Assembly (NCBI RefSeq): GCF_003287285.1
Contig: NZ_QMIG01000023.1
Span: 25,583-89,582, forward strand
DNA: 64,000 bases
Direction of reading: 5' to 3'
From: Phytoactinopolyspora halophila
Lineage (GTDB): Bacteria; Actinomycetota; Actinomycetes; Jiangellales; Jiangellaceae
Numbering within the stretch: position 1 is the first letter of the stretch; every line of letters starts with the position of its first letter. The translations under genes and the position numbers were made by a program. This document shows positions 46,051-54,649 of this stretch, piece by piece. Under the pieces are notes generated by a model that saw only the letters and a program-made list of their open reading frames with translations, did no database searches and was not told the origin of the DNA.

Positions 46051-47136
46051 TCAGTCAACGGTTCCGGCTTCGAGGCGTTGCTGGAGGTCGTCGACGCCGA
46101 ACTCGGCATACTGCTCGGTGACCGCGGCGACCTTTTCCTGTGTCACCTCACGTCCGATCCGTTCGGCGAGCACGCTGCCCTCCATGTGGTTCTCCCGGAT
46201 CCACTCCTGGAACTCCTCGTCCTCCTCGATCAGCGTGATCAGCGAGTCGGCGAGCTTGTCGACGATCTCGGGCGGGGTGCCGGGAGTCGTGCCGATGGGA
46301 AACCCGAGCTGGAAGATCTCGAGCTCGGGAATGGTGACGTCGTACTCTTCCTCGACGTCGGCCAGCGTCATCGCATCCGGCTGGAAGCGATTCTCCTCGT
46401 GCGAGAAGACAAGCAGCGCCCGGAACTCCTCGTCCGTCCCGCCCCGGAGCATCTGGGCGGCATCCCGGCCGACGATGTGCTGCTCGCCGGTGAGCACGCT
46501 CTGCTGCGCGTCGCCGGGATCGTAACCGGGGGTGAAGATGAAATCCTTGTCGAAGGCGTCGAAGAAGGTCAGCGCCACCGGATTGACGGGGCTCTCGTAT
46601 CCGCTGTCGCCGTAACGAATGACGTCCAGCGCGAGGAGGTCGTCGAGACTTTCGATATCGCCGTCGGCGGCGGTGTAGAACGTCCACGGTTCTTCGAGAA
46701 GCGTGCCGAACCACTCGAACTCCTGCCAGCGCGGGTCGATGGTTCCGAGCTGATCGTGAATACCCATGGTTCCGTGGACCGTGATGAACAGCGTGTGCCC
46801 ATCCGGATCGGCAGCGGCGACGTCGTGGTACCCGGCCGACTGATTCGCACCCGGCACGTTTTCCACGACCACGGATTCGTCCCACAGTTCCTGCAAGCGC
46901 GGCGCCAGACCGCGGGCCATCGTGTCCATCGTCGACCCGGGACCCGAGCCCACGACGATGCGGACAGTGCCGTTCGGGAAGTCCCCGGCCTCGCCGGAAC
47001 CGCCGTCCGTGCCATCGGCGCCGGCGGGATCGCCGTTGTTCGAGGCCTCGCCGGCACTGTCATCGGCCTGTGCACACGCCGATATCACCACGAATGCGGC
47101 CACGATCGTTGCCGGGCCGGACAGGCGCGTCGTCAT
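46051..47136 (-). CDS. TTT transporter receptor lipoprotein 2, TctC/Bug family
   Basis: A second extracytoplasmic receptor, 361 residues, with lipobox VISACAQA and an acidic Gly-rich stretch after it. Shared landmarks with the 42678 protein include MARGLAPRLQELW, ENVPGANQSA, DPDGHTLFI, GIHDQLGTIDP, WQEFEWFGTL and FIFTPGYDPG, so the two are recent paralogues flanking the permease gene. ATG 47136 follows TAGGAGG. It lies 12 bp upstream of the TctA-TctB start and 11 bp after the decarboxylase gene, all one operon. Confidence 0.88.
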   Translation of the reverse strand: MTTRLSGPATIVAAFVVISACAQADDSAGEASNNGDPAGADGTDGGSGEAGDFPNGTVRIVVGSGPGSTMDTMARGLAPRLQELWDESVVVENVPGANQSAGYHDVAAADPDGHTLFITVHGTMGIHDQLGTIDPRWQEFEWFGTLLEEPWTFYTAADGDIESLDDLLALDVIRYGDSGYESPVNPVALTFFDAFDKDFIFTPGYDPGDAQQSVLTGEQHIVGRDAAQMLRGGTDEEFRALLVFSHEENRFQPDAMTLADVEEEYDVTIPELEIFQLGFPIGTTPGTPPEIVDKLADSLITLIEEDEEFQEWIRENHMEGSVLAERIGREVTQEKVAAVTEQYAEFGVDDLQQRLEAGTVD

Positions 47137-47147
47137 TGCGGAACCTC

Positions 47148-48758
47148 CTAGGGGTGGAACTCGGGATCGGGGGCGACCGAAACGTCCAGGAGCAAGGGAT
47201 CGGTCCGTTCGGCCAGCTGCGGAACGACATCACCGAGCACCTGCGTCAGCTCGGAATAGGTGTCCAGGCGCAACGCCGGGCACCCGAACGAGCGGGCCAT
47301 CCAGCTCATGTTGACGTCGGAGAAGTCCGGCCACGGCGGCTTCGTGTCGCCGTGGCCTTCCGCCAGCCGATCCATCACGGCATAGCGTCCGTTCGCGAGG
47401 ATCACGAACAGCACGCCGACGCCGTACTGGGCGGCGCTCCACAGCGCCTGGATGCCGTAGATCGCCGAACCGTCGCCCACGACGGCGACGACGGGCCGAT
47501 CGGGTCTGGCCATCCGAAGTCCCGTCGCGGCCGGCAAGGCGAAGCCAAGCCCGCCCATGGCGGCCGAGACGAAGCCCAACGGCCGGCGCGCCGGAAGCAG
47601 CCGGTGCAGCTCGGGCCGCGACGACGGCGTCTCCTCGACGACAATCGTCTCTGGTGACACGAGGCTCGCCAGCGCTGCCAGGACGTGCCCGGCACGCAAG
47701 GGCTCGCCACTGGCCGGCGGCGCGGGCCCGACTGCGGATTTGAACTCGGGTGCGGGCGTTGTCCGGGCGGGCACGCGCCGGGCCAGCCGTTCGCACGCCG
47801 CCGGCAGCGACGCGAGGATCACCTGGTCGGCCGGGCTGCGATGCGCTTCATCGGGATCGTCGATCACCACGGCCACGGCGGTGCCGGGTTCGACCAGCGG
47901 ACCGGGCTCGAAGGGATATTGCCGGATGGCAGCGGCTCCAACGGTCACCACGACGTCGTGCTCCCGCAACGCGGCACGCAACCGGCTGCGATCTGCCGGC
48001 AGGACACCGGCGTACTGCGGATGATCTTGCGGGAATCCCGCTCGCGCACCGAAGGGCTCCTGCCAGACCGGACACCGCAATCGTTCGGCGAGCGCGACCA
48101 GAGCGTCCCAGGTGCGAGGCTCGTCCGAGCCGGCTCCCGACACCAGAACCGGTGTGCTGGCCGACGTCAGCATGTCCGCCACGGGCTCGATATCGGCCTC
48201 GTCGAGCCCGGCGGCACGGGTGATCGCGCGCGGAGCCGCCACCACCTCGCTGTCCGGCATCCCTTCCTGCCAATCACCCGACGGCACGATCACCAGGGCG
48301 GGTCCACGCCCGGTAACGGCCTCGTGCCAGCCCCGAGCGACGGCGCCCGGCACGTCCTGGGCCCGCGCGGGAGACTCGACCCAGACGGGGTAGTCGCCCG
48401 CGAGTCCGGTGAGCTTGCCGGTGAGGAACGGTTCGAGTGCGAGATGCCGCCGGTCTTGCTGGCCTACGAGCACGAGAAGCGGTGCGCGATTCACCCGGGC
48501 CGTAGCCAGTGCACCGACGGCATTGCCGAGGCCCGCGGTCGTGTGCAGCAGTGCTACGGCGGGTGCCCCGGTGGCGATCGCTTGCCCCGTGGCCAGGCCG
48601 ACCACCGATCCTTCGTGCAGGGCAAGCACGAAGCGCAGGTCATCGGGAAAGTCCGCCAGGAACGATATCTCCGTCGATCCGGGATTCGCGTACAAGGTGG
48701 CCACGCCCAGCCGGCGCAGCGTTCCGATGGTGGCGTCACGCACACTCGTCATAGCCAT
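47148..48758 (-). CDS. mdlC: ThDP-dependent benzoylformate decarboxylase-like enzyme
   Basis: Expected to convert benzoylformate (phenylglyoxylate) or a related 2-keto acid to the aldehyde and CO2. The 536-residue product has the ThDP-activating Glu and the family Ser in YANPGSTEISF (about residues 28-30), the His in LLHTTAGLGNAVGAL and the ThDP/Mg motif GDGSAIYGIQALW then NGRYAVM. The motif IRQYPFEPG aligns with the P. putida segment holding a second catalytic His (His281 as I recall) and seems to have Tyr there, so the exact substrate is open. First gene of the operon with the TTT transporter and benzaldehyde dehydrogenase. ATG 48758 is used. Confidence 0.75.
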   Translation of the reverse strand: MAMTSVRDATIGTLRRLGVATLYANPGSTEISFLADFPDDLRFVLALHEGSVVGLATGQAIATGAPAVALLHTTAGLGNAVGALATARVNRAPLLVLVGQQDRRHLALEPFLTGKLTGLAGDYPVWVESPARAQDVPGAVARGWHEAVTGRGPALVIVPSGDWQEGMPDSEVVAAPRAITRAAGLDEADIEPVADMLTSASTPVLVSGAGSDEPRTWDALVALAERLRCPVWQEPFGARAGFPQDHPQYAGVLPADRSRLRAALREHDVVVTVGAAAIRQYPFEPGPLVEPGTAVAVVIDDPDEAHRSPADQVILASLPAACERLARRVPARTTPAPEFKSAVGPAPPASGEPLRAGHVLAALASLVSPETIVVEETPSSRPELHRLLPARRPLGFVSAAMGGLGFALPAATGLRMARPDRPVVAVVGDGSAIYGIQALWSAAQYGVGVLFVILANGRYAVMDRLAEGHGDTKPPWPDFSDVNMSWMARSFGCPALRLDTYSELTQVLGDVVPQLAERTDPLLLDVSVAPDPEFHP

Positions 48759-48782
48759 CCGTTCGCATGATGAACACTTGTT

Positions 48783-48936
48783 ATCTATATGAACGTAGCT
48801 GTGACGCTAGTGCGCTCCTCCCCGGGCGTCAACATCTGCAGATATCGAGGTGATTACGGAAACACCGGGAACAGTGGAGAATTCGGGCGTGACGCCGCGA
48901 AAGTTAAGGATCGCCGATGTGTTCGCTGAACGAACA
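48783..48936. promoter_or_regulatory. Promoter and possible operators of the benzoylformate operon
   Basis: In the 240-bp gap between mdlC and lepA, a TATAGAT box on the minus strand (48783-48790) lies about 25 bp upstream of the mdlC ATG. TGTTCG-N5-CGAACA (48920-48936) is a perfect 6-bp inverted repeat. A looser relative (GTTCGCATGATGAAC) overlaps the region just before the ATG. GTTCG/CGAAC palindromes are typical of IclR-type aromatic-pathway regulators, but no regulator gene is present. Confidence 0.35.
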
Positions 48937-48998
48937 TGCGTTTGCTCAACGTACCAGGCAAGGCACGGCCAACCGGCCCTGAGCTCGCGCCAGGATGG

Positions 48999-50867
48999 CT
49001 ACTTCTTGCTTGCCTTCCCGCCCGCGGAATCGGAGGAGAGCGCGGCGATGAACGCCTCTTGGGGCACCTCGACACGCCCCACCGTCTTCATCCGGCGCTT
49101 GCCTTCCTTCTGCCGCTCGATCAGCTTGCGCTTGCGGGTGATGTCACCGCCGTAGCACTTGGCCAGCACATCCTTGCGGATGGCGCGGATGTTCTCGCGG
49201 GCAATGATTCGCGAACCGACGGCAGCCTGGATGGGAACCTCGAACTGCTGCCTCGGGATCAGTTCCTTCAGCTTCGACGCCATCGCGACGCCATACGAGT
49301 ACGCCTTGTCCTTGTGCACGATGGCGCTGAACGCATCGACGGGATCGCCGTTCAACAGGATGTCGACCTTGACGAGATCCGCCTCCGCGTCATCCGTAGG
49401 CTCGTAGTCGAGGCTCGCGTATCCGCGCGTGCGCGACTTCAGGGCGTCGAAGAAGTCGAACACGATCTCCGAGAGCGGCATGGTGTAGCGCAGCTCGACG
49501 CGATCCTCCGAGAGATAATCCATACCGCGCATCGACCCGCGCCGGGACTGGCAGAGTTCCATGATGGCGCCCACGAACTCGCTGGGTGCCAGGACCGTGG
49601 CCCGTACCATCGGTTCCCTGACGCTGGCGATCTTTCCCGTCGGGAACTCGCTCGGGTTCATCACCGCGTGGCGCTGCCCGTCCTCCATGAGCACGTCGTA
49701 GATGACGTTGGGTGCGGTGGAGATCAATTCGAGACCGAACTCCCGCTCCAGCCGTTCACGGATGATCTCCAGATGGAGCAGGCCCAGGAAGCCGCAGCGG
49801 AATCCGAAACCCAGCGCGCCCGACGTCTCCGGCTCGTACGTCAGCGAGGCGTCGTTGAGCTTCAGCTTGTCCAGCGCATCCCGCAAGTCGGAGTACTGCG
49901 AACCGTCCAGCGGGTACAGCCCGGAGAACACCATGGGCTTCGGCTCGCGATACCCCGGCAGCGGCTCCGTAGCCGGGCGCGCATTGAGGGTGACCGTATC
50001 CCCCACCTTCGACTGCCGGACGTCCTTCACGCCGGTGATGAGGTATCCGACCTCGCCCACACCGAGACCGGCAACCGGCTTCATCTCGGGCGAGATCACC
50101 CCGATTTCCAGGAGCTCGTGCGTGGCCTTCGTCGACATCATGAAGATGCGTTCCCGCGACGCCAGCGCACCGTCGACGACACGCACGTAGGTCACGACGC
50201 CCCGGTACGTGTCGTAGACGCTGTCGAAGATCATGGCCCGGGCCGGGGCGTCCGCGTCTCCCACCGGGGGTGGTACCTCGGACACGACGCGCTCCAGAAG
50301 CTCGGCGACGCCCTCCCCGGTCTTGCCGCTGACGCGGAGAATGTCGCCGGTATCGCAGCCGATCAGGTGAGCGAGCTCCGCCGCGTACTTGTCGGGCTGC
50401 GCCGCAGGAAGATCGATCTTGTTGAGCACGGGAATGATCTGAAGATCGTGGTCCAGCGCGAGGTAGAGGTTGGCCAGTGTCTGCGCCTCGATGCCCTGCG
50501 CGGCGTCAACGAGCAGGATGGTGCCCTCGCACGCCGCCAGACTCCGGCTGACCTCGTACGAGAAATCCACGTGTCCCGGAGTGTCGATGAGGTTCAGCAC
50601 GTGTGTCGTGCCGGCATCCGGACCGGCGGACGGGGTGAACGGCAGCCGGACGGCCTGGCTCTTGATCGTGATGCCGCGTTCGCGCTCGAGGTCCATGCGG
50701 TCGAGGTACTGATCGCGCATGAGGCGCTCCTCGACGACGCCGGTCATCTGCAGCATCCGATCGGCCAAGGTGGACTTGCCATGGTCGATGTGCGCGATGA
50801 TGCAGAAGTTGCGGATCAACGCAGGCGGCGTCGCGGCCGGGGCCGGCACGTCAGGAGTGTGAGGCAC
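48999..50867 (-). CDS. lepA: Elongation factor 4 (LepA)
   Basis: A ribosome-dependent GTPase affecting translation initiation and back-translocation. The G motifs are [26 protein letters not shown] and NKIDLP; the LepA-specific C-terminal domain ends with [20 protein letters not shown] and [16 protein letters not shown]. The 622-residue length is normal. GTG 50867 is used. It is divergent from the C39-like gene, as commonly found next to rpsT in actinobacteria. Confidence 0.97.
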   Translation of the reverse strand: MPHTPDVPAPAATPPALIRNFCIIAHIDHGKSTLADRMLQMTGVVEERLMRDQYLDRMDLERERGITIKSQAVRLPFTPSAGPDAGTTHVLNLIDTPGHVDFSYEVSRSLAACEGTILLVDAAQGIEAQTLANLYLALDHDLQIIPVLNKIDLPAAQPDKYAAELAHLIGCDTGDILRVSGKTGEGVAELLERVVSEVPPPVGDADAPARAMIFDSVYDTYRGVVTYVRVVDGALASRERIFMMSTKATHELLEIGVISPEMKPVAGLGVGEVGYLITGVKDVRQSKVGDTVTLNARPATEPLPGYREPKPMVFSGLYPLDGSQYSDLRDALDKLKLNDASLTYEPETSGALGFGFRCGFLGLLHLEIIRERLEREFGLELISTAPNVIYDVLMEDGQRHAVMNPSEFPTGKIASVREPMVRATVLAPSEFVGAIMELCQSRRGSMRGMDYLSEDRVELRYTMPLSEIVFDFFDALKSRTRGYASLDYEPTDDAEADLVKVDILLNGDPVDAFSAIVHKDKAYSYGVAMASKLKELIPRQQFEVPIQAAVGSRIIARENIRAIRKDVLAKCYGGDITRKRKLIERQKEGKRRMKTVGRVEVPQEAFIAALSSDSAGGKASKK

Positions 50868-50964
50868 GCAGGTCTTCCTCGCGGATAGCGTCGGTCGGTC
50901 ATGTCACGGGTTTCCCTCCCCATCATCCCATGCGAACCCTCCCGAACGCGTTGGCGGACCGGAC

Positions 50965-50993
50965 TTGCAACCGACCTGCCGACCGGCCATAGT
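50965..50993 (+). promoter_or_regulatory. Putative promoter of the C39-like gene
   Basis: TTGCAA (50965-50970) and CATAGT (50988-50993) are separated by 17 bp, placing a start near 51000 and a leader of about 70 nt before GTG 51072. Confidence 0.4.
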
Positions 50994-51071
50994 GATCTCT
51001 TGGTCCCCGAACGGGCCGGTTCGTGCCCGGTATCGGTACCGGCATGGTCAACGTTGTGCTGAGGAGCTTCT

Positions 51072-52544
51072 GTGCATCCCGCAACCCGCCCACGGATCCT
51101 CGTGGCCGGGATCGTCGTTCTCGTAGCGTCCGTCCTCGCAGCCCAGGTGGCCGCTCACGTGGCCGGGGCGCCGGTGGCCGTCGGTGCGAGCGAGCCCACC
51201 GGGACACCGGAGGAGCGTGAGCAGACACGCGTCGACGTCACCCGCTGGAAGGACCGGGAGGGCTGGCGCGCCGGCGAGGCGAAGGGAACGACCCCGCTTC
51301 CAGGTCGCGCCGGCATCATCATGACCTACCCGGCGGGAACCATCGACGACGCGGAATCCGACCGCACGAGCGGACTCGCCGAGTTACCTGGCACCACGGA
51401 CACGTGGGAATACGCGACGTGGACGACACCGCTCACGGAGCTGCCTTTCGGGGCCACCGAGCTGATCGCTTCGTGGAACGCCTCGACACCCGGGCAATCG
51501 TGGCTCTCCGTGGACATGCAGGGCACCTACGGCGACGGCACCACCACGCCCTGGTACACGCTCGGCCACTGGACCGACAGCCCGGACAGCATCGATCGCA
51601 CCAGCGTCGACGGTCAGGGCGACGGGCGGAGCCGGATCGACATCGACACGTTCACGATCGACTCGCCGGATGAGCCATCCGGCGGGAACCGGGGTGTCGA
51701 GACCGGGACAACCACGACGGCTACCGGGCAAGGCGAGCAGGATGGCCAGACGTTCCTGGAGGCCTACCAGCTACGGGTGACGATGTACCGTCCCGCGGGA
51801 AGTTCGACATTGCCGCGGGTGTGGATGCTCGGCGCGATGGCGTCGGACGTGCCCGCCCGTTCCGACGTCGAGCCGAGCTCCGGCGGCATCGCCTGGGGGC
51901 ACGAGCTGGCGGTTCCCCGCCGCTCCACGGCTCCGCACCGCGACGAGCATCCCGGCTACCGCGGCACCCAGGCCTGGTCGGGCGCCGCGGCGGTCACCAT
52001 GGTGATGGAGTACTTCGACGTCGTGCCCTCCCGCACCGAGATGTCGTGGATCGACGCCGGATACAAGGATCCGCAGGTCGCTCACGCTGCCCGCATGACG
52101 TGGGATCACGCGCTCGACGGCACCGGTAACTGGTCGTTCAACACCGCCTACGCCGCGTCGCTGCTGGGTCTGGACGCATTCGTGACCCGGCTCGGTTCGC
52201 TCGACGACGTCGAGGTGCTCATCGATGCCGGCGTCCCGGTCGTCACATCGGTGTCCTTCCGTGAGTCGGAGCTCGACGGCAGCGGATACAGCGCAGCGGG
52301 ACATCTCATGGTCGTCACCGGGTTCACCGAGGACGGCGACGTCGTCGTCAACGACCCGCGGGCCCTGACGAATGCTTCTGCCCGTCGCGTCTACGATCGC
52401 CGGCAATTCGAACAGGTCTGGTTGCGTACCCGCAGGCAGCTCGCGGGCGGTGAGATGGCCTCCGGACCTGGCGGTATCGTGTACATCGTCAAGCCGCGCG
52501 AGCTCGATCTCCCGGAGGCGGACACCTTGGCCGCGGACTGGTAG
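51072..52544 (+). CDS. Secreted C39-like peptidase family protein lacking the catalytic cysteine
   Basis: An exported protein with an N-terminal signal segment (RILVAGIVVLVASVLAAQ) and a ~270-residue beta-rich N-terminal domain. A C-terminal papain-like Peptidase_C39_2 domain follows (about residues 290-490). The His and Asp are kept (SAAGHLMVV, His ~411; VVNDPRA, Asp ~428), as is GTGNWSFNTAYAA. The usual WCSPTS nucleophile motif reads WSGAAA, with Ser at about residue 303 where Cys should be. It is thus probably an inactive protease, acting as a binding protein. GTG 51072 has GAGGAG five nt upstream. It sits between lepA and rpsT. Confidence 0.85.
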   Translation: MHPATRPRILVAGIVVLVASVLAAQVAAHVAGAPVAVGASEPTGTPEEREQTRVDVTRWKDREGWRAGEAKGTTPLPGRAGIIMTYPAGTIDDAESDRTSGLAELPGTTDTWEYATWTTPLTELPFGATELIASWNASTPGQSWLSVDMQGTYGDGTTTPWYTLGHWTDSPDSIDRTSVDGQGDGRSRIDIDTFTIDSPDEPSGGNRGVETGTTTTATGQGEQDGQTFLEAYQLRVTMYRPAGSSTLPRVWMLGAMASDVPARSDVEPSSGGIAWGHELAVPRRSTAPHRDEHPGYRGTQAWSGAAAVTMVMEYFDVVPSRTEMSWIDAGYKDPQVAHAARMTWDHALDGTGNWSFNTAYAASLLGLDAFVTRLGSLDDVEVLIDAGVPVVTSVSFRESELDGSGYSAAGHLMVVTGFTEDGDVVVNDPRALTNASARRVYDRRQFEQVWLRTRRQLAGGEMASGPGGIVYIVKPRELDLPEADTLAADW

Positions 52545-52721
52545 CAGCCTGACTTGGTGGGTGGCGACACTCGCTGGTAAGATTACTCGCCGCGTGTCCG
52601 CCCAGGTCGTGGACACGTTCGTCGGCTTCGGTCCCGCGCGTACGTAGCCCATCATCGCGCATCCGGGAGTCGGCTTCCACACCGTCATGACCTGTCCGAA
52701 CGAGGTAAAGGCACACGTTTC

Positions 52722-52982
52722 GTGGCGAACATCAAGTCCCAGAAGAAGCGCATCCTGACCAACGAGAAGGCGCGTCTGCGCAATAAGTCGGTCCGCTCGT
52801 CGCTGAAGACGGCCATTCGCCGGTTCCACGAGGCGGCCGACCGTGGAGACACCGAGAAGGCGACACTCGCCGCACGCGATGCGTGCCGCAAGCTGGACAA
52901 GGCGGCTTCCAAGGGCGTCATCCACAAGAACCAGGCAGCGAACCGCAAGTCTTCCATCGCGAAACGCGCCGAAAAGCTCTGA
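52722..52982 (+). CDS. rpsT: 30S ribosomal protein S20
   Basis: Binds 16S rRNA in the body of the small subunit. The 86-residue product is basic, begins [22 protein letters not shown] and ends [15 protein letters not shown], typical of bS20. The start is GTG 52722 with AGGTAAAG upstream. In most actinobacteria rpsT is adjacent and divergent to holA; here 6.8 kb of signalling genes lie between. Two tandem hairpins follow the stop. Confidence 0.97.
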   Translation: MANIKSQKKRILTNEKARLRNKSVRSSLKTAIRRFHEAADRGDTEKATLAARDACRKLDKAASKGVIHKNQAANRKSSIAKRAEKL

Positions 52983-52986
52983 GCCC

Positions 52987-53039
52987 GTTCTGGTTCCACT
53001 CCGCTGCGAACCAGAACTCTCCCAGTAACGATCTGGGAG
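52987..53039 (+). terminator. Tandem hairpins terminating rpsT
   Basis: GTTCTGGTTC (52987-52996) pairs perfectly with 53008-53017, and CTCCCAG (53019-53025) pairs with CTGGGAG (53033-53039). The first starts 5 nt after the rpsT stop. A double hairpin without a U-run is plausible as a terminator or 3'-end stabiliser for a highly expressed gene. Confidence 0.65.
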
Positions 53040-53392
53040 TCCACGACCAATCATCGGCTGGCCCGGCACGGCGTCGCTCACCGCACGGTGGGCGGCGCCG
53101 TGGCGTTTGCTCACCCGTGCCGGCGTCGACACGCAGCATCGCGCGTCGCTGGAGTCCAGAACGCGCCGATTGACGCTCGTCTCCCATGTTTTCTGCGTGA
53201 CAAATGTCGACAATCAAACCGGCCGAGAAATATTCCTGATGTATTACTCTTCCCTTATCATTAATCACATACAGTCGCGCATTTCCGCCTCTCAATCGCC
53301 GGTGATAACAAGCGAAATGATCACGTAGCGTTGTTTATCGCCCACGGAGAGTTGCACGACGAAATGCCTGCGCACCTGACCGTCGGTGACCT
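53040..53392. other. Gene-free stretch after rpsT
   Basis: No protein-coding gene is convincing here; open frames are short and unconserved. Base composition is visibly more AT-rich than the neighbours, especially 53200-53400. It contains an imperfect inverted repeat around GATAACAAGCG (53304-53314) and CGTTGTTTATC (53329-53339), possibly an operator. The first 100 bp contain a short CACCG-CA-CGGTG stem. Confidence 0.5.
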
Positions 53393-53442
53393 TTTCTGAC
53401 AGAAAGTCGCCTGTTGCCAATCGTCTTATTCTGGGCTATTGT
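53393..53442 (+). promoter_or_regulatory. Strong promoter with upstream palindromic operator
   Basis: TTGCCA (53414-53419) and TATTGT (53437-53442) are separated by exactly 17 bp, one of the best sigma-70-type promoters in the window. A 13-bp perfect palindrome, TTTCTGACAGAAA (53393-53405), sits 8 bp before the -35 box. The predicted start near 53449 leads into a chain of hairpins rather than a gene. Confidence 0.55.
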
Positions 53443-53448
53443 TCTTTA

Positions 53449-53730
53449 CGTCCGCAGCATTTCGGAGCTCAGATCCGTCCGGACATGGATCGGGTACGAT
53501 CATCGCGGATGGAAGTTGCGAAAACAGCACACTTCCACCGTTGGTGGTTATCTTGAGATACTGCAGACTCACGGACTTTACCGTGACCCTCAGACCCGGT
53601 GCGGCTCCGCCCTACCCACCCCGCACCGAGATAGGGGGCGCGGTGCTGCTCGTCCGGGGATGAGCGCACCGCGCCCCGTCATACAGATGGCGGCAGGATC
53701 CAACGGGGGGCGGATCCTGCCGCCGTTGTG
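53449..53730 (+). ncRNA. Candidate structured small RNA
   Basis: From the promoter at 53414-53442 the transcript would contain successive perfect stems: 53510-53516/53531-53537 (7 bp), 53570-53574/53581-53585 (5-6 bp), 53597-53604/53621-53628 (8 bp), 53635-53646/53666-53677 (12 bp) and 53689-53701/53712-53724 (13 bp). The last is followed by GTTGTGTGTG and looks like a terminator. No coding frame fits. It matches no riboswitch I can recognise. The minus-strand copy of the last loop has six consecutive C residues, as in actinobacterial 6C RNAs, but the promoter points the other way. It could be a stand-alone sRNA or a regulated leader that terminates before the acyltransferase gene. Confidence 0.4.
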
Positions 53731-53905
53731 TGTGCATGCCGAATGTTGATGTCGAGTATGTCGGCGCGGGCGCCTGGTCGATCACTGACTATCTGCGCAC
53801 TCATTCGGGCATTGGGGCTGGACAGCATAAATGTGAACAAGGATCTATCTCAACGCAAGGCCCCATTCCGTGATCATATAGTACTTTTCGGGCACTATAG
53901 GGCGT
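53731..53905 (+). promoter_or_regulatory. Promoter region of the signalling cluster
   Basis: After the hairpin chain, a TATAGT box (53877-53882) lies about 24 bp before the ATG at 53906; no good -35 box is seen. AGGG just before the ATG is a weak ribosome site. No BldD-type operator is recognisable by eye. Confidence 0.35.
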
Positions 53906-54649
53906 ATGGAACACACTATCTACGCTGCATCGCCTCATCGCCCGAGCCCCGCCCTCGACCACGACGACCAGCTCTTCGGATTCCGCGACCGCGCCTCCGG
54001 TGCACGTATGGGGTTCTATCGCCCGTGTGATCGGTACGATCTCTGGCAGCAGTACGTAGTCGGCGCCACGCGCACGTACCGCCGATTCGGCGCCGAGAAT
54101 GCCCTCACCCTGCCCACCACCACGCCCGAATCCATTACCCCCATCTTCGCCGTGGCCCACGACAACAACGACGACGTCGTCGCCGGCTGGTACGCCAACG
54201 GGCCCCTCGATGCCGTCTACGAAGCACACGCGCCCAGTGAGTTCCAGGCAGATCCGTTGGCCGCGACCCTGGTAGCCGAGTGGATTTCCCAAGCACTTCC
54301 GGACGGAGCCATCGAGCTCAAGGCAGGTTGGGTCGGGCACCATGCTCACAACAAGGGAGCATTGGCCGATCTCGTAGCCCGCTCGTTCGTCCACGCTCTC
54401 CGATTCCTCCGAGTTCGGTATGCTTTTGGCACCGTCGCTCAACACGCGGGACCTCGATGGTGTGGTGCCGGTGCCCGGCCAGTCGACGGCATCCCAGCCA
54501 CCCCATACCCAGATGAGCGATATCTCACATCCTTTTACCAGTGGGATCTCCATACCGCCCACGCCCGCTCGGCGCCCGAGCAACAGCAGCTGTTCCTCAG
54601 TGACATAGAGATGGGCAGTCCGACCATGACCAGCGGAGTACGACAGTGA
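53906..54649 (+). CDS. Putative acyltransferase resembling N-acyl amino acid synthases (FeeM-like GNAT fold)
   Basis: The 247-residue soluble protein has a pattern that recalls the FeeM/autoinducer-synthase branch of GNAT acyltransferases: FYRPCDRYDLWQQYV near the N-terminus, a central core (FAVAHDNNDDVVAGWY, EAHAPSEFQADPLAATLVAEWI), then LADLVARSFVHALRFLRVRYAFGTVA and PYPDERYLTSFYQWD. I am not certain of the family. If correct, it would transfer a long acyl chain from ACP or CoA to a small amine or amino acid. It is translationally coupled to the next gene (GTGA 54646-54649). A protein of similar place lies beside Rv1355c in mycobacteria, by memory. Confidence 0.5.
   Translation: MEHTIYAASPHRPSPALDHDDQLFGFRDRASGARMGFYRPCDRYDLWQQYVVGATRTYRRFGAENALTLPTTTPESITPIFAVAHDNNDDVVAGWYANGPLDAVYEAHAPSEFQADPLAATLVAEWISQALPDGAIELKAGWVGHHAHNKGALADLVARSFVHALRFLRVRYAFGTVAQHAGPRWCGAGARPVDGIPATPYPDERYLTSFYQWDLHTAHARSAPEQQQLFLSDIEMGSPTMTSGVRQ

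Noticed and set aside
44107..47151. A 1014-codon open frame on the plus strand opposite the TTT genes
   Set aside because: It is His/Arg/Asp-rich with no domain pattern and lies antisense to two well-supported genes; it is a shadow of high-GC codon usage.
53635..53724. 6C RNA on the minus strand
   Set aside because: One loop has six C residues in that orientation, but the second loop does not, and the clear promoter and terminator-like end point to plus-strand transcription.
53449..53730. c-di-GMP or c-di-AMP riboswitch upstream of the cluster
   Set aside because: None of the conserved core motifs of those riboswitches could be found in the hairpin region.
53414..53749. A 111-codon frame beginning with hydrophobic residues in the region before the acyltransferase gene
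   Set aside because: It starts on the -35 box and runs through the hairpin chain; composition after residue 40 is not protein-like.
53018..53905. Genomic-island or phage insertion between rpsT and holA
   Set aside because: No integrase, tRNA target, direct repeats or mobile genes are visible; the genes have the same GC-rich codon use as the rest of the window.
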